Origin: PFJX01 sp040751755
GTDB lineage: Bacteria > Pseudomonadota > Gammaproteobacteria > Burkholderiales > Thiobacillaceae
Direction: 5' to 3'
Assembly (NCBI GenBank): GCA_040751755.1
Contig: JBFMHC010000040.1
Span: 1 to 64,000, forward strand
Length of the DNA stretch: 64,000 nucleotides
The notes under the pieces were generated by a model. The model searched no databases. It worked only from the letters and a program-made list of their open reading frames with translations, and had not been told where the DNA came from. Positions 1-7,889 of the stretch are shown here, one piece after another. A program made the translations under genes and the position numbers. How positions within the stretch are numbered: position 1 is the stretch's first letter; each line of letters begins with the position of its first letter.

Positions 1-50
1 AAGCATGCCGCCAGCGTTCAATCTGAGCCAGGATCAAACTCTTCAGTTCA
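1..50 (-). rRNA. rrs: 16S ribosomal RNA, 5' end only
   Basis: Read on the minus strand, this contains the universal 5' block of bacterial 16S rRNA (AGAGTTTGATCCTGGCTCAG) followed by ATTGAACGCTGGCGGCATGC. Only the first ~50 nt lie inside the window; the gene continues past position 1. The GGCATGCTT continuation is common in Betaproteobacteria, whereas many Gammaproteobacteria have GGCAGGC. The mature 5' end is placed by analogy with E. coli and may be off by a few bases. It lies downstream of an initiator tRNA and a boxA on the same strand. Confidence 0.95.
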
Positions 51-211
51 ATCTTGTTACTCTAAGTTCGTCTACCGAAATAGACCGCTTACTCAATTCA
101 GAAATTAACTGACTTGTGTGTAAGCATCAGGTTTTACTTTCGCTTCCCAAACCCACCTAAGTAGGTCCGGGCGCCTAACCCAATGCTCACACCTTAAGGC
201 TGTAAGTGACT

Positions 212-222
212 TGTTAAAGAAC
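212..222 (-). promoter_or_regulatory. boxA-like antitermination site in the rRNA leader
   Basis: The minus strand reads GTTCTTTAACA, close to the E. coli rrn boxA TGCTCTTTAACA. It lies directly after the tRNA 3' end and about 160 nt before 16S, where a leader boxA bound by NusB/NusE is expected. This supports reading the tRNA and 16S as one transcript. The rest of the leader (51-211) shows nothing else I can name. Confidence 0.7.
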
Positions 223-228
223 TGGCTC

Positions 229-305
229 TGGTTGCGGGGACAGGATTTGAACCTGTGACCTTCGGGTTATGAGCCCGACGAGCTGCCAGACTGCTCCACC
301 CCGCG
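229..305 (-). tRNA. Initiator tRNA-fMet (anticodon CAT)
   Basis: The minus strand folds as a 77-nt cloverleaf with encoded CCA at its 3' end (229-231). It begins CGCGGGG and ends CCCCGCA-ACCA, leaving the unpaired C1:A72 that marks initiator tRNA. The anticodon arm is TCGGGCTCATAACCCGA, with anticodon CAT and the three consecutive G:C pairs diagnostic of fMet. The T arm GGTTCAAATCC is present. It lies between the promoter at 320-348 and 16S, so it is probably the first gene of the rRNA transcript; in most Proteobacteria tRNAs sit in the 16S-23S spacer instead. Confidence 0.97.
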
Positions 306-319
306 ACTGGAGAAGCGAG

Positions 320-348
320 ACTATACGGGGATGAAATGGGTGTGTCAA
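320..348 (-). promoter_or_regulatory. sigma-70 promoter for tRNA-fMet/rRNA operon
   Basis: The minus strand has TTGACA (348-343), exactly 17 bases, then TATAGT (325-320), a near-perfect sigma-70 promoter. An A-rich stretch just upstream (about 355-385) looks like an UP element. Transcription would start near 313, a few bases before the tRNA 5' end. Strength and position fit an rRNA operon promoter. It fires away from the dehydrogenase at 426. Confidence 0.88.
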
Positions 349-425
349 CACCCTTTGCGATTTGTTTTTTATCTCGCCCCACTTTTACGATTGCAGTCCC
401 TTTCAACATAGACGATGGAAGCCGC

Positions 426-1604
426 ATGAACTTCAGTCTCGCCCGCCTGCCCCGCATCGAGTTCGGCCCCGGCACCGTGCGCCTCCTGCCAGACAAGATC
501 GCGGCGTATGGCCACAACGCCCTGATTGTCACGGGGGCCAGTTCGCTGCTGGATGGCCCGGCCTGGCCTGCGCTCGCGGCAGACCTGGCCAGCAAGGGCA
601 TCTGCGGGGAGATCGTGCACGTACCGGGAGAGCCTTCTCCCGCCCTGGTGGACGAGGTGGTCGCGAACCACCGCGACAACCCTGTCGACTGCGTGGTCGG
701 CATCGGCGGCGGCAGCGCACTGGACGCGGCGAAGGCGATCGCCGGCCTGTTGCGACCCGGCAATTCCGTCATGGACCATCTGGAAGGCGTTGGCCCGGAG
801 TTGCCCTATCAGGGCCCCGCGACGCCCTTCATCGCCGTGCCGACCACCGCCGGCACAGGCTCGGAAGCGACCAAGAACGCCGTCCTCTCCACGCACGGCG
901 AGACAGGCTTCAAGAAATCGTTCCGCGACGACCAGTTGATGGCTCAGTGGGCCATCATCGATCCGGACCTGCTGGCCAGCTGCCCGCCGGGCGTGCTCGC
1001 GGCCAATGGCATGGATGCCTTCACCCAGTTGCTGGAGTCCTACGTCTCCACGCGGGCCAACCCGTTCATGGACGCCCTCGCGGTTTCGGGCATGGAGCGA
1101 GTGCGCGATGCCCTGTTGCCGTGGTACGAGGGGGTGGGTGATGCCGCCCAACATCGTGCCGGCATGGCCTATGCCGCTCTGCTCTCGGGCATCACCCTGG
1201 CGCACGTGGGACTGGGTTCTGTGCACGGCCTCGCGTCGCCGCTCGGCGCCCTCTTCCCGATCCCGCACGGCGTGGTGTGCGGCACACTGGTCGCGGGGGC
1301 GACACGGGTCAACATCGCTGCCATGTGCTCAAGCGAGCCGGACAACCCCGCGTTGGGCAAGTACGCGCTAGCGGGGCGCCTGCTCGCGCGCCGGGCGCTC
1401 GCCGATGATGAGGCGCATGCCGCGCTGGTGGAGACCCTGGAAGACTGGACACGGCGACTTGACCTGCCGCGCCTCGGCGCCTACGGCATCGGCGAGACGG
1501 ACATCCCGCGCATCGTCGCCAACAGCCGCGGCTCGAGCATGAAGACCAACCCGATCGTGCTCAGCGACGTGCAGATCGCCGGCATCGTGCGGGCCCGTCT
1601 CTAG
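426..1604 (+). CDS. Iron-containing-type alcohol dehydrogenase, altered metal ligands
   Basis: A 392-aa protein of the group III (Fe-ADH) family, which oxidises alcohols or reduces aldehydes with NAD(P). The N-terminal Rossmann part has GIGGGSALDAAK and TTAGTGSEATK. The C-terminal metal domain has GMDAFTQLLESY and GSVHGLASPLG followed by PIPHG. In classic FucO-type enzymes the metal is held by D, H, H, H. Here the second ligand in DALTH is Gln, and the conserved His four residues after the third ligand is Ser. The enzyme may therefore use another metal or none. The ATG at 426 is preferred over an upstream in-frame start because it has GGAA 5 nt upstream and begins at the usual family N-terminus. 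The stop overlaps convergent recX by 4 nt. Confidence 0.85.
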   Translation: MNFSLARLPRIEFGPGTVRLLPDKIAAYGHNALIVTGASSLLDGPAWPALAADLASKGICGEIVHVPGEPSPALVDEVVANHRDNPVDCVVGIGGGSALDAAKAIAGLLRPGNSVMDHLEGVGPELPYQGPATPFIAVPTTAGTGSEATKNAVLSTHGETGFKKSFRDDQLMAQWAIIDPDLLASCPPGVLAANGMDAFTQLLESYVSTRANPFMDALAVSGMERVRDALLPWYEGVGDAAQHRAGMAYAALLSGITLAHVGLGSVHGLASPLGALFPIPHGVVCGTLVAGATRVNIAAMCSSEPDNPALGKYALAGRLLARRALADDEAHAALVETLEDWTRRLDLPRLGAYGIGETDIPRIVANSRGSSMKTNPIVLSDVQIAGIVRARL

Positions 1605-2065
1605 TCGTCCTCGGCACCGCCGACCACGCGGCGCACCACTTCGGCGGGAAAGCCACGGCTGGCGAGGAAGCGCATCTGCCGCGCCCGTTCCGCGGCGTCC
1701 GCAGGGGCCTGGCCGAACTTCCTGCGCCAAACCTCCCGCGCGGCCTCAAGGTCGTTCTCCCGCGCGGCACCAACGACATCACCGATCACCGATTCCGGCA
1801 CGCCCTTGTCGCGCAGGTCTGCCTTCAGCCTGAGGCTGCCATGGCGGCCGGCGCGGCTGTGCGCCAGGGATTCGGCGAAACGCGCGTTGGAGAGCAGATT
1901 TTCGCGCTCCAGCTCATCCAGCAAAACGGCGACCGCGTCAGGGTCGCCGTGGGGAGAGAGCTTGCGCGCCAGTTCGGCGCGACTGTGCTCGCGCCGAGCC
2001 AGCAGGTTGAGCGCCCTGGCGCGCAGCGAAGCGCCGGGACGCTGAGGACGTTCGTCGAGCGTCAA
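1601..2065 (-). CDS. recX: RecX regulatory protein
   Basis: A 154-aa RecX, the small helical protein that binds RecA filaments and modulates recombination and SOS activity. It shows the usual three-helix repeats (LARREHSRAELARKL, LRLKADLRDKGV, MRFLASRGFPAEVVRRV) at normal length. Translation starts at a TTG that overlaps the recA stop (TTGA), the typical coupled recA-recX arrangement. The 3' end overlaps the convergent dehydrogenase by 4 nt, so there is no room for a conventional terminator. Confidence 0.93.
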   Translation of the reverse strand: MTLDERPQRPGASLRARALNLLARREHSRAELARKLSPHGDPDAVAVLLDELERENLLSNARFAESLAHSRAGRHGSLRLKADLRDKGVPESVIGDVVGAARENDLEAAREVWRRKFGQAPADAAERARQMRFLASRGFPAEVVRRVVGGAEDD

Positions 2066-3081
2066 GCCTCAACGGGCGCCGGGACACCGCCGCGCACGCC
2101 CAGCTTCTCGCGGATCTGCGCCTCGATCTCGGCGGCGACGTCCGGGTGCTCCTTCAGGTACTCGCGCGCGTTGTCCTTGCCCTGGCCGATCTTCTCGCCC
2201 TGGTAGGCGTACCAGGCGCCGGACTTGTCGATCAGCTTGTGCGCCACGCCCAGCTCGATGATCTCGCCCTGGCGCGAGATGCCCTCGCCATAGAGGATGT
2301 CGAACAGGGCCTCCTTGAAGGGAGGCGAGACCTTGTTCTTCACCACCTTGACGCGGGTCTCGTTGCCGATCACCTCGTCGCCCTTCTTGATCGCACCGAT
2401 ACGGCGGATGTCCAGGCGCACCGAGGCGTAGAACTTGAGCGCGTTGCCACCCGTGGTGGTCTCGGGGTTGCCGAACATCACACCGATCTTCATACGGATC
2501 TGGTTGATGAAGATCACCAGGGTGTTGGTGCGCTTGATCGTCGCCGTGAGCTTGCGCAGGGCCTGGCTCATCAGGCGTGCTTGCAGGCCGACGTGCGAAT
2601 CGCCCATCTCGCCCTCGATCTCCGCCTTGGGCGTGAGCGCCGCCACCGAGTCGATGACGATCACGTCGACGCCGCCGGAACGCACCAGCATGTCGGCGAT
2701 CTCCAGGGCCTGCTCGCCGGTGTCCGGCTGCGAGATCAGCAGCTCGGAGACGTTGACGCCCAGCTTCTGCGCGTACTGCGGGTCCAGCGCGTGCTCGGCG
2801 TCGATGAAGGCGGCCGTGCCGCCCATCTTCTGCATCTCGGCGATGACCTGCAGGGTGAGCGTGGTCTTGCCGGAGGATTCCGGGCCGTAGATCTCCACCA
2901 CCCGGCCACGCGGCAGGCCGCCCACGCCCAGGGCCACGTCCAGGCCCAGGGAGCCGGTGGACACCACCTGGATGTCCTCGACCACGGTGCCGTCGCCCAT
3001 CTTCATGATGGAGCCCTTGCCGAACTGCTTCTCGATCTGCGCCAGCGCCGCCGCGAGGGCCTTGGCCTTGTTGTCGTCCAT
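2062..3081 (-). CDS. recA: Recombinase RecA
   Basis: A 339-aa RecA, the DNA-dependent ATPase for strand exchange and LexA cleavage. The Walker A motif GPESSGKTTL (about residues 66-75), Walker B VIVIDSVAAL, and the L2 loop around NQIRMKIGVMFGNPETTTGG are intact. GGAGGAAC precedes the ATG. Only 40 nt separate it from pncC upstream and no LexA-type CTGT-N8-ACAG box is visible there. It may therefore be read with pncC or from a promoter inside pncC. Confidence 0.98.
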   Translation of the reverse strand: MDDNKAKALAAALAQIEKQFGKGSIMKMGDGTVVEDIQVVSTGSLGLDVALGVGGLPRGRVVEIYGPESSGKTTLTLQVIAEMQKMGGTAAFIDAEHALDPQYAQKLGVNVSELLISQPDTGEQALEIADMLVRSGGVDVIVIDSVAALTPKAEIEGEMGDSHVGLQARLMSQALRKLTATIKRTNTLVIFINQIRMKIGVMFGNPETTTGGNALKFYASVRLDIRRIGAIKKGDEVIGNETRVKVVKNKVSPPFKEALFDILYGEGISRQGEIIELGVAHKLIDKSGAWYAYQGEKIGQGKDNAREYLKEHPDVAAEIEAQIREKLGVRGGVPAPVEA

Positions 3082-3121
3082 GTCTGTTCCTCCAAAAAAG
3101 TGGCGGGATTATGGCATGCGC

Positions 3122-3616
3122 TCAGGCGGCCAAATCCCGCATATGTCCAATGGCATAGGCCACCGACTGGGCGCGAATCGCCCGCCGGTCGCCCGTGAAG
3201 ATCCGCCGCTCCGCCACCGTCTCGCGGCCCGCCACGGCCCAGGCGAAACACACCGTGCCGACCGGCTTGTCCGGCGTACCGCCCGTGGGGCCGGCGATGC
3301 CGGTGATGGCGAAGGCCGCCTGCGCATGGCCGTGGCGCAGGGCGCCTTCCGCCATGGCGCGCGCGACCTCCAGGCTAACCGCGCCGTGGCTCACCAGATG
3401 AGCCTCCGGCACGCCGAGCAGCTCCGTCTTCGCGGCATTGCTGTAGGTGACGAAGCCGCGCTCGAACCAGGCGGAGCTGCCGGCGACGGCGGTGCAGGCC
3501 TGCGCCGCCCAGCCACCGGTGCAGGACTCGGCGCAGGCCAGCATCCAGCCCCTGGCGAGCAGGGCCCGGCCGAGTTCGGCCGCCAGGGCCTCCAATGCGT
3601 CCTGCGTCACATCCAT
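3122..3616 (-). CDS. pncC: Nicotinamide-nucleotide amidase (CinA C-terminal type)
   Basis: A 164-aa stand-alone CinA C-terminal domain. PncC deamidates nicotinamide mononucleotide to nicotinate mononucleotide in pyridine-nucleotide salvage. Motifs LACAESCTGGW and FAITGIAGPTGGTPDKPVGTV are intact. The start is the ATG of MDVTQDALEAL, which overlaps the end of pgpA by 10 nt. An open frame runs further upstream but overlaps pgpA too deeply and has atypical composition. A pncC-recA pair is common in Proteobacteria. Confidence 0.93.
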   Translation of the reverse strand: MDVTQDALEALAAELGRALLARGWMLACAESCTGGWAAQACTAVAGSSAWFERGFVTYSNAAKTELLGVPEAHLVSHGAVSLEVARAMAEGALRHGHAQAAFAITGIAGPTGGTPDKPVGTVCFAWAVAGRETVAERRIFTGDRRAIRAQSVAYAIGHMRDLAA

Positions 3617-4080
3617 GCCTTCACCCCCAACAGACAGACGATGCTGAAGCCCGCCGCCAGCAGGTCGTCGAGCATCACGCCGTGGCCGCCGTGCACGCGC
3701 GCGTCCAGCCAGCCGATGGGAAAGGGCTTCCAGATGTCGAACAGGCGGAACAGGGCGAAGGCCAGCACATAACCGATCAAGGAGGCCGGCGCGAACGGCA
3801 GCACCAGCAGGAAGGCCGCCACCTCGTCCCAGACGATGCCGCCGTGGTCGTGCACGCCGAGTGCGCGGCCGGCCACGCCGCAGGCCCACACGCCGACTGC
3901 CACGAACACCAGCATCCAGGCCCAGTAGTACGGCGACGCCGCGAGCAGGAAATAGAGGGGGAAGGCGACCAGGGTCCCGGCCGTGCCCGGTGCCTTGGGC
4001 GAGAGCCCGGCGCCGAAGCCGAGGGCGATGAAGTGCGCGGGGTGCGCGAGGAGGAAGCGGCGATCAGGCGAAGTGGTCAT
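3607..4080 (-). CDS. pgpA: Phosphatidylglycerophosphatase A
   Basis: A 157-aa inner-membrane PgpA, which dephosphorylates phosphatidylglycerophosphate in phospholipid synthesis. It has the N-terminal GFGAGLSPKAPGTAGTL, the acidic GGIVWDEVAAFLL, three to four hydrophobic helices, and the C-terminal RLFDIWKPFPIGWLD and GVMLDDLLAG-type motifs. The start MTTSPDRRF overlaps thiL by 17 nt; the thiL-pgpA pair is classical. A longer N-terminal extension is open but lies inside thiL and is not family-like. Confidence 0.94.
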   Translation of the reverse strand: MTTSPDRRFLLAHPAHFIALGFGAGLSPKAPGTAGTLVAFPLYFLLAASPYYWAWMLVFVAVGVWACGVAGRALGVHDHGGIVWDEVAAFLLVLPFAPASLIGYVLAFALFRLFDIWKPFPIGWLDARVHGGHGVMLDDLLAAGFSIVCLLGVKAWM

Positions 4081-5020
4081 AGCCGCGCGCCTCCACCGGC
4101 ATCTCCAGGCCGTCCGGCCCGAGCAGGCGCAGGCCACCGGCCGCGCCGATGCGCCCCACCCAGCTCACCTTCACACCGGCCGCCTCGCCCGCCGCCAGCA
4201 CCTCGCGGGAGCGCTCCGGCGGCGCGGTGAAGCACAGTTCGTAGTCGTCGCCCCCGGCGAGCAGGCAGCGCCGCGCCAGCGCCGTGTCGAGGCGCGCGGA
4301 GACGGCGGGATGCGCGGGCAGCTGTTCGAACATCAGCTCGGCGCCGACGCCGGAGCGCGCGAGGATGTGGCCCAGGTCGGCGAGCAGGCCGTCGGAGAGA
4401 TCGATGGCGGCATGCGCCACACCCAGCAGGGCCTGGCCAAGGGCGATGCGCGGTTCCGGCGCGTCGAGCCGCAGGTGGCAGGCCGCCGCCTCGGCCGCCG
4501 GCAGGGCCAGCTCGCCCAGGCGCTCGCGCAGGCCGAGGGCCGCGCCGCCCAGGTCGCCGGAGACCCAGATGTCGTCGCCCGGCCGCGCCGCGTCGCGCCG
4601 CAGGGCGCGGCCGGCGGGCACCTCGCCCAGGACGGTGACGCACAGGTTGAGCGGGCCGCGCGTGGTGTCGCCGCCCACCAGATCGACGTCGAAGCGGTCG
4701 GCGAGGTCGAGCAGGCCCTGGCTGAACGAGGACAGCCAGGCCTCGTCCGCCTCGGGCAGGGCGAGCGCGAGGGTGGCCCAGCGCGGTGCGGCGCCCATCG
4801 CCGCGAGGTCGGAGAGGTTCACCGCCAGGGTCTTGTGGCCGAGCAGGTAGGGGTCGGCGTCGGGCAGGAAGTGGCGCCCGGCCACCAGCATGTCGGTGGA
4901 GACGGCCAGCTCGGCGCCCGCGCGCGGGCGCAACAGCGCCGCGTCGTCGCCCACACCCAGCACCGCGTCGCGCGCGGCGCGGGTGAAGAAGCGCGCGATC
5001 AGCTCGAACTCGGAGGACAT
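4064..5020 (-). CDS. thiL: Thiamine-monophosphate kinase
   Basis: A 318-aa ThiL, which phosphorylates thiamine monophosphate to the active cofactor thiamine diphosphate. AIRS/PurM-family motifs are visible: GVGDDAALL near the N-terminus, AVSTDMLVAGRHF, LAVNLSDLAAMGA, GGDTTRGP, and LLAGGDDYELCFT. It lies 34 nt downstream of nusB and overlaps pgpA, the conserved nusB-thiL-pgpA order. Confidence 0.96.
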   Translation of the reverse strand: MSSEFELIARFFTRAARDAVLGVGDDAALLRPRAGAELAVSTDMLVAGRHFLPDADPYLLGHKTLAVNLSDLAAMGAAPRWATLALALPEADEAWLSSFSQGLLDLADRFDVDLVGGDTTRGPLNLCVTVLGEVPAGRALRRDAARPGDDIWVSGDLGGAALGLRERLGELALPAAEAAACHLRLDAPEPRIALGQALLGVAHAAIDLSDGLLADLGHILARSGVGAELMFEQLPAHPAVSARLDTALARRCLLAGGDDYELCFTAPPERSREVLAAGEAAGVKVSWVGRIGAAGGLRLLGPDGLEMPVEARGYDHFA

Positions 5021-5054
5021 GAGGGGAGAGGCGCGGGCGCCCTGACCCGGAGGA

Positions 5055-5522
5055 TCAGCGGCCGGCGGAGGCCAGCTCGACCGCGCGTGCCACGCGCGCC
5101 AGCTTGTCGAGCACGCCGTTGACGAACTTGTGGCCGTCCGTGCCGCCGTACTTCTTGGTCAGGTTGACGGCCTCGTTGATCGCCACCTTGTAGGGCACGT
5201 TGAGGGTGTGGCCGAGCTCGTAGGCGCCGATCAGCAGGGCGGCGTGCTCGATCGGCGACAGTTCCTCGACCGGCCGGTCGAGGTGCGGCAGCAGGGCCGC
5301 GTCGAGCGCCTCGGCGTGGTCCAGCACGCCCTCCAGCAGCTCGCGGAAGAAGCTCAGGTTGGCCTCGGCGCGCAGCTGCGCGACCTCCTCTTCCTCTTCC
5401 ATGTGCACCAGGAGGGCGGCCAGGTCGCCGCCGGAGATCTGCCATTCATAGAGGGCGCGCAAGACCAGCTCGCGCGAGATCTGGCGGCTGCCGCGCCCGG
5501 ATTTGGACTGCTTGGCGGTCAT
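5055..5522 (-). CDS. nusB: Transcription antitermination factor NusB
   Basis: A 155-aa NusB, which with NusE binds boxA RNA in rRNA leaders to give processive transcription. Family motifs include RELVLRALYEWQ, LSPIEHAALLIGAYEL, VAINEAVNLTKKYG and KFVNGVLDKLA. It carries an unusual run of five Glu (HMEEEEEV) in the second helix region. It is the expected neighbour of ribH, 7 nt upstream. A matching boxA lies in the rRNA leader at 212-222. Confidence 0.97.
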   Translation of the reverse strand: MTAKQSKSGRGSRQISRELVLRALYEWQISGGDLAALLVHMEEEEEVAQLRAEANLSFFRELLEGVLDHAEALDAALLPHLDRPVEELSPIEHAALLIGAYELGHTLNVPYKVAINEAVNLTKKYGGTDGHKFVNGVLDKLARVARAVELASAGR

Positions 5523-5529
5523 GACGGGC

Positions 5530-5997
5530 TCAGATCGCCTTCAGCAGGTTGGCCATCTCGATCGCGCATTCGGCGGCCTCGCGCCCCTTCTGGGACATGC
5601 GCTCCTCCGCCTGGTGATCGGTGTTGGTGGTGAGCACGCCGTTGGCGATGGGGATGCCGGAGTCGAGATTGATGCGGGTGATGCCGCTCGCCATCTCGTT
5701 CGACACCACCTCGAAGTGGTAGGTGTCGCCGCGGATCACCGCGCCCAGCGCCACCAGGGCGTCGTACTTGCCGGACTCCGCCATGCGTTTCAGCACCAGC
5801 GGGATCTCCAGCGCGCCGGCGACGGTGGCGATGCGGATATCGCCCGCCGACACGCCGTGCTTGAGCAGCGAGGCGGTGCAAGCGGAAAGCAGGCCCTCGC
5901 ACACGTCGATGTTGAAGCGGCTCATGACGATGCCGACGCGCAGGCCCGCGCCGTCCAGGTTGGGTTCGAATTCGTAGATGTTGTCGTAACGGGCCAT
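5530..5997 (-). CDS. ribH: 6,7-dimethyl-8-ribityllumazine synthase
   Basis: A 155-aa lumazine synthase that condenses dihydroxybutanone phosphate with the ribityl-pyrimidine in riboflavin synthesis. Visible motifs: GIVMSRFN, AGALEIPLV, ALGAVIRGDTYHFEVVSNE with the catalytic His, and GVLTTNTDHQAEERM. It follows ribBX by one base and precedes nusB, the standard operon order. Confidence 0.97.
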   Translation of the reverse strand: MARYDNIYEFEPNLDGAGLRVGIVMSRFNIDVCEGLLSACTASLLKHGVSAGDIRIATVAGALEIPLVLKRMAESGKYDALVALGAVIRGDTYHFEVVSNEMASGITRINLDSGIPIANGVLTTNTDHQAEERMSQKGREAAECAIEMANLLKAI

Positions 5998-5998
5998 G

Positions 5999-7084
5999 TC
6001 AGTTTCCTTGTTCCAGATAGCCGGTGACCTCCAGGCCGAAACCGGTCATGGAAGGCATGCGGCGCGGATGCGCCATGAGTTTCATCTTGCCCACGCCCAG
6101 GTCGCGCAGGATCTGCGCGCCGATGCCGTAGTTGCGCAGGTCGAACTTGGTCGGCGGCTTGGGCTCGCTGGAGAGACGCTGCATCAGGTCGGTACCGGAC
6201 TCCGGGCGGTGCAGGAGGACCATCACGCCACGCTCGGCATTGGCCAGGGTGCGCATGGCGCCATCCATGCTCCAGGAATGGCCGGTGCCGGCATCGAGGA
6301 AGTCCAGCACCGACACCGGCTCGTGCACGCGCACCAGGGTCTCGGCATCACCACGAATCTCGCCCTTCACCAGGGCCAGATGGGTCTCATCGACGGTATC
6401 GTCATGGTAGGCCACCAGCTCGAAGGGGCCGTAGGCGGTCTGCACGGTCTTCCGGGTGACGCGTTTCACCAGGGTCTCGTTCTCGCTGCGGTACTGGATC
6501 AGGTCGGCGATGGCGCCGATCTTCAGGCCGTGTTCGCGACCGAACTCGATCAGGTCCGGCAGGCGCGCCATGGTGCCGTCCTCCTTGAGGATCTCGCAGA
6601 TCACCGACGCCGGCGTCAGACCGGCCATGGCCGCCAGGTCGCATCCCGCCTCGGTGTGGCCGGCGCGCTTCAGCACGCCGCCGGGCTGCGCGCGCAGCGG
6701 GAAGATGTGGCCGGGCTGGATGATGTCGCTGGGCCGCGCGTCCTTCTTCACCGCGGCGAGGATGGTCACCGCGCGGTCGGCTGCGGAGATGCCGGTGGTG
6801 ACGCCCTCGGCCGCCTCGATCGAGACCGTGAAGGCGGTGCCGTGCGGGGTCTGGTTGTCGCTCACCATCTGCTTCAGGCCCAGCTGGCGGCAACGCTCGT
6901 CGGTGAGGGTCAGGCAGATCAGGCCGCGACCGTGCCTGGCCATGAAGTTGATCGCCTCGGGGGTGGCGAATTCCGCGGCCATGACCAGGTCGCCCTCGTT
7001 CTCGCGGTCCTCCTCGTCGACGAGGATGACCATGCGGCCGGCCTTCAGCTCGGCGACGATTTCGGTGATGGGGGCGAGGCTCAT
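5999..7084 (-). CDS. ribBX: DHBP synthase with degenerate GTP cyclohydrolase II domain (RibBX type)
   Basis: 361 aa. Residues 1 to ~205 are 3,4-dihydroxy-2-butanone-4-phosphate synthase, with VDEEDRENEGDLVMAAE, TPHGTAFTVSIEA, GHIFPLRA and HTEAGCDLAAMAG. The C-terminal half aligns with GTP cyclohydrolase II but lacks its signature. Where an active enzyme has RVHSECLTGDV and the zinc cysteines, this reads RVHEPVSVLDFLDAGTG with no cysteine. That is the RibBX variant known in Proteobacteria, so a separate RibA is expected elsewhere. The ATG shares a base with the ribE stop (TGATG). A long in-frame extension upstream lies inside ribE and is not coding. Confidence 0.93.
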   Translation of the reverse strand: MSLAPITEIVAELKAGRMVILVDEEDRENEGDLVMAAEFATPEAINFMARHGRGLICLTLTDERCRQLGLKQMVSDNQTPHGTAFTVSIEAAEGVTTGISAADRAVTILAAVKKDARPSDIIQPGHIFPLRAQPGGVLKRAGHTEAGCDLAAMAGLTPASVICEILKEDGTMARLPDLIEFGREHGLKIGAIADLIQYRSENETLVKRVTRKTVQTAYGPFELVAYHDDTVDETHLALVKGEIRGDAETLVRVHEPVSVLDFLDAGTGHSWSMDGAMRTLANAERGVMVLLHRPESGTDLMQRLSSEPKPPTKFDLRNYGIGAQILRDLGVGKMKLMAHPRRMPSMTGFGLEVTGYLEQGN

Positions 7085-7692
7085 CAGTCTTTGTCCTGTT
7101 CTTGCAAGTAGTTCAGCAGCCGGTCGGCGTAGCGCGCCAGCATGTCCGCCTCCAGGTTCACGCGCGCCCCCGGCTTGAGGGTGTGCAGCATGGTGTGCTC
7201 GAGGGTGTGGGGGATGAGGTTGATGGTGAAATCCACACCGTAGACCTGGTTGACGGTCAGCGACACGCCGTTCACCGCCACCGAGCCCTTGGGCGCCAGA
7301 TAGCGCCCGAGCTTGCCGGGGGCGCGAATCTCCAGGCGCCAGGAATCGCCCACCGGTTCGAAACGCAGCACTTCGCCGACGCCGTCGACGTGGCCGGAGA
7401 CCAGGTGTCCGCCGAGGCGGTCGGAGAGGCGCATGGCCTTTTCCAGGTTCACCTTGTCGCCGGGCGCGAAACCGATGGTGCAGGCGAAGGTCTCGCCGGA
7501 CACCACCACGTCGAAACTCTCCGGCGTCTTCGACACCACCGTCAGGCACACGCCGTTGCAGGCGATGGAGTCGCCGATCTGCACGTCCGACATGTCGAGA
7601 CCGGCGGCGGCCACCGTCACCTGGGCATCACCGCCCTGGGATTCACGCAGATGACTGATGTGGCCGACGGCCTGGATGATGCCGGTAAACAT
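7084..7692 (-). CDS. ribE: Riboflavin synthase alpha subunit
   Basis: A 202-aa riboflavin synthase that dismutates two lumazines to riboflavin. It has the two internal lumazine-binding repeats, each with a G-(D/S)-S-(I/V)-A-(C/V)-NGV(C/S)LTV block (NGVCLTVV and NGVSLTVN), the start MFTGIIQAVG, and GGHLVSGHVDGVG. It begins the ribE-ribBX-ribH-nusB run. No FMN riboswitch (RFN element) is recognisable in the ~200 nt upstream. Confidence 0.96.
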   Translation of the reverse strand: MFTGIIQAVGHISHLRESQGGDAQVTVAAAGLDMSDVQIGDSIACNGVCLTVVSKTPESFDVVVSGETFACTIGFAPGDKVNLEKAMRLSDRLGGHLVSGHVDGVGEVLRFEPVGDSWRLEIRAPGKLGRYLAPKGSVAVNGVSLTVNQVYGVDFTINLIPHTLEHTMLHTLKPGARVNLEADMLARYADRLLNYLQEQDKD

Positions 7693-7889
7693 GATGGAGA
7701 CGCCCGAGGGAGGAAATGCGCGGAAAGGCGGCGATTTTATGTTTTTTTCGCGCCCATCGGGGGAATCACTTCAGGGTTGCGCGCCGTTGGGATCACACAC
7801 GTGTTAAATTTTCGTGACCGTCGCGAGCCACCAAACCGCTTGCACGGCGTTGCACGCTCCCGGAACCGGCTGACAGGAAAAACAACACC

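Noticed and set aside
3082..3121. LexA/SOS box upstream of recA
   Set aside because: The 40-nt gap has no CTGT-N8-ACAG palindrome; only a ribosome-binding site is clear.
7693..7889. FMN riboswitch (RFN element) upstream of ribE
   Set aside because: None of the conserved RFN blocks could be recognised on the minus strand; the gap is unremarkable apart from a short A-rich stretch.
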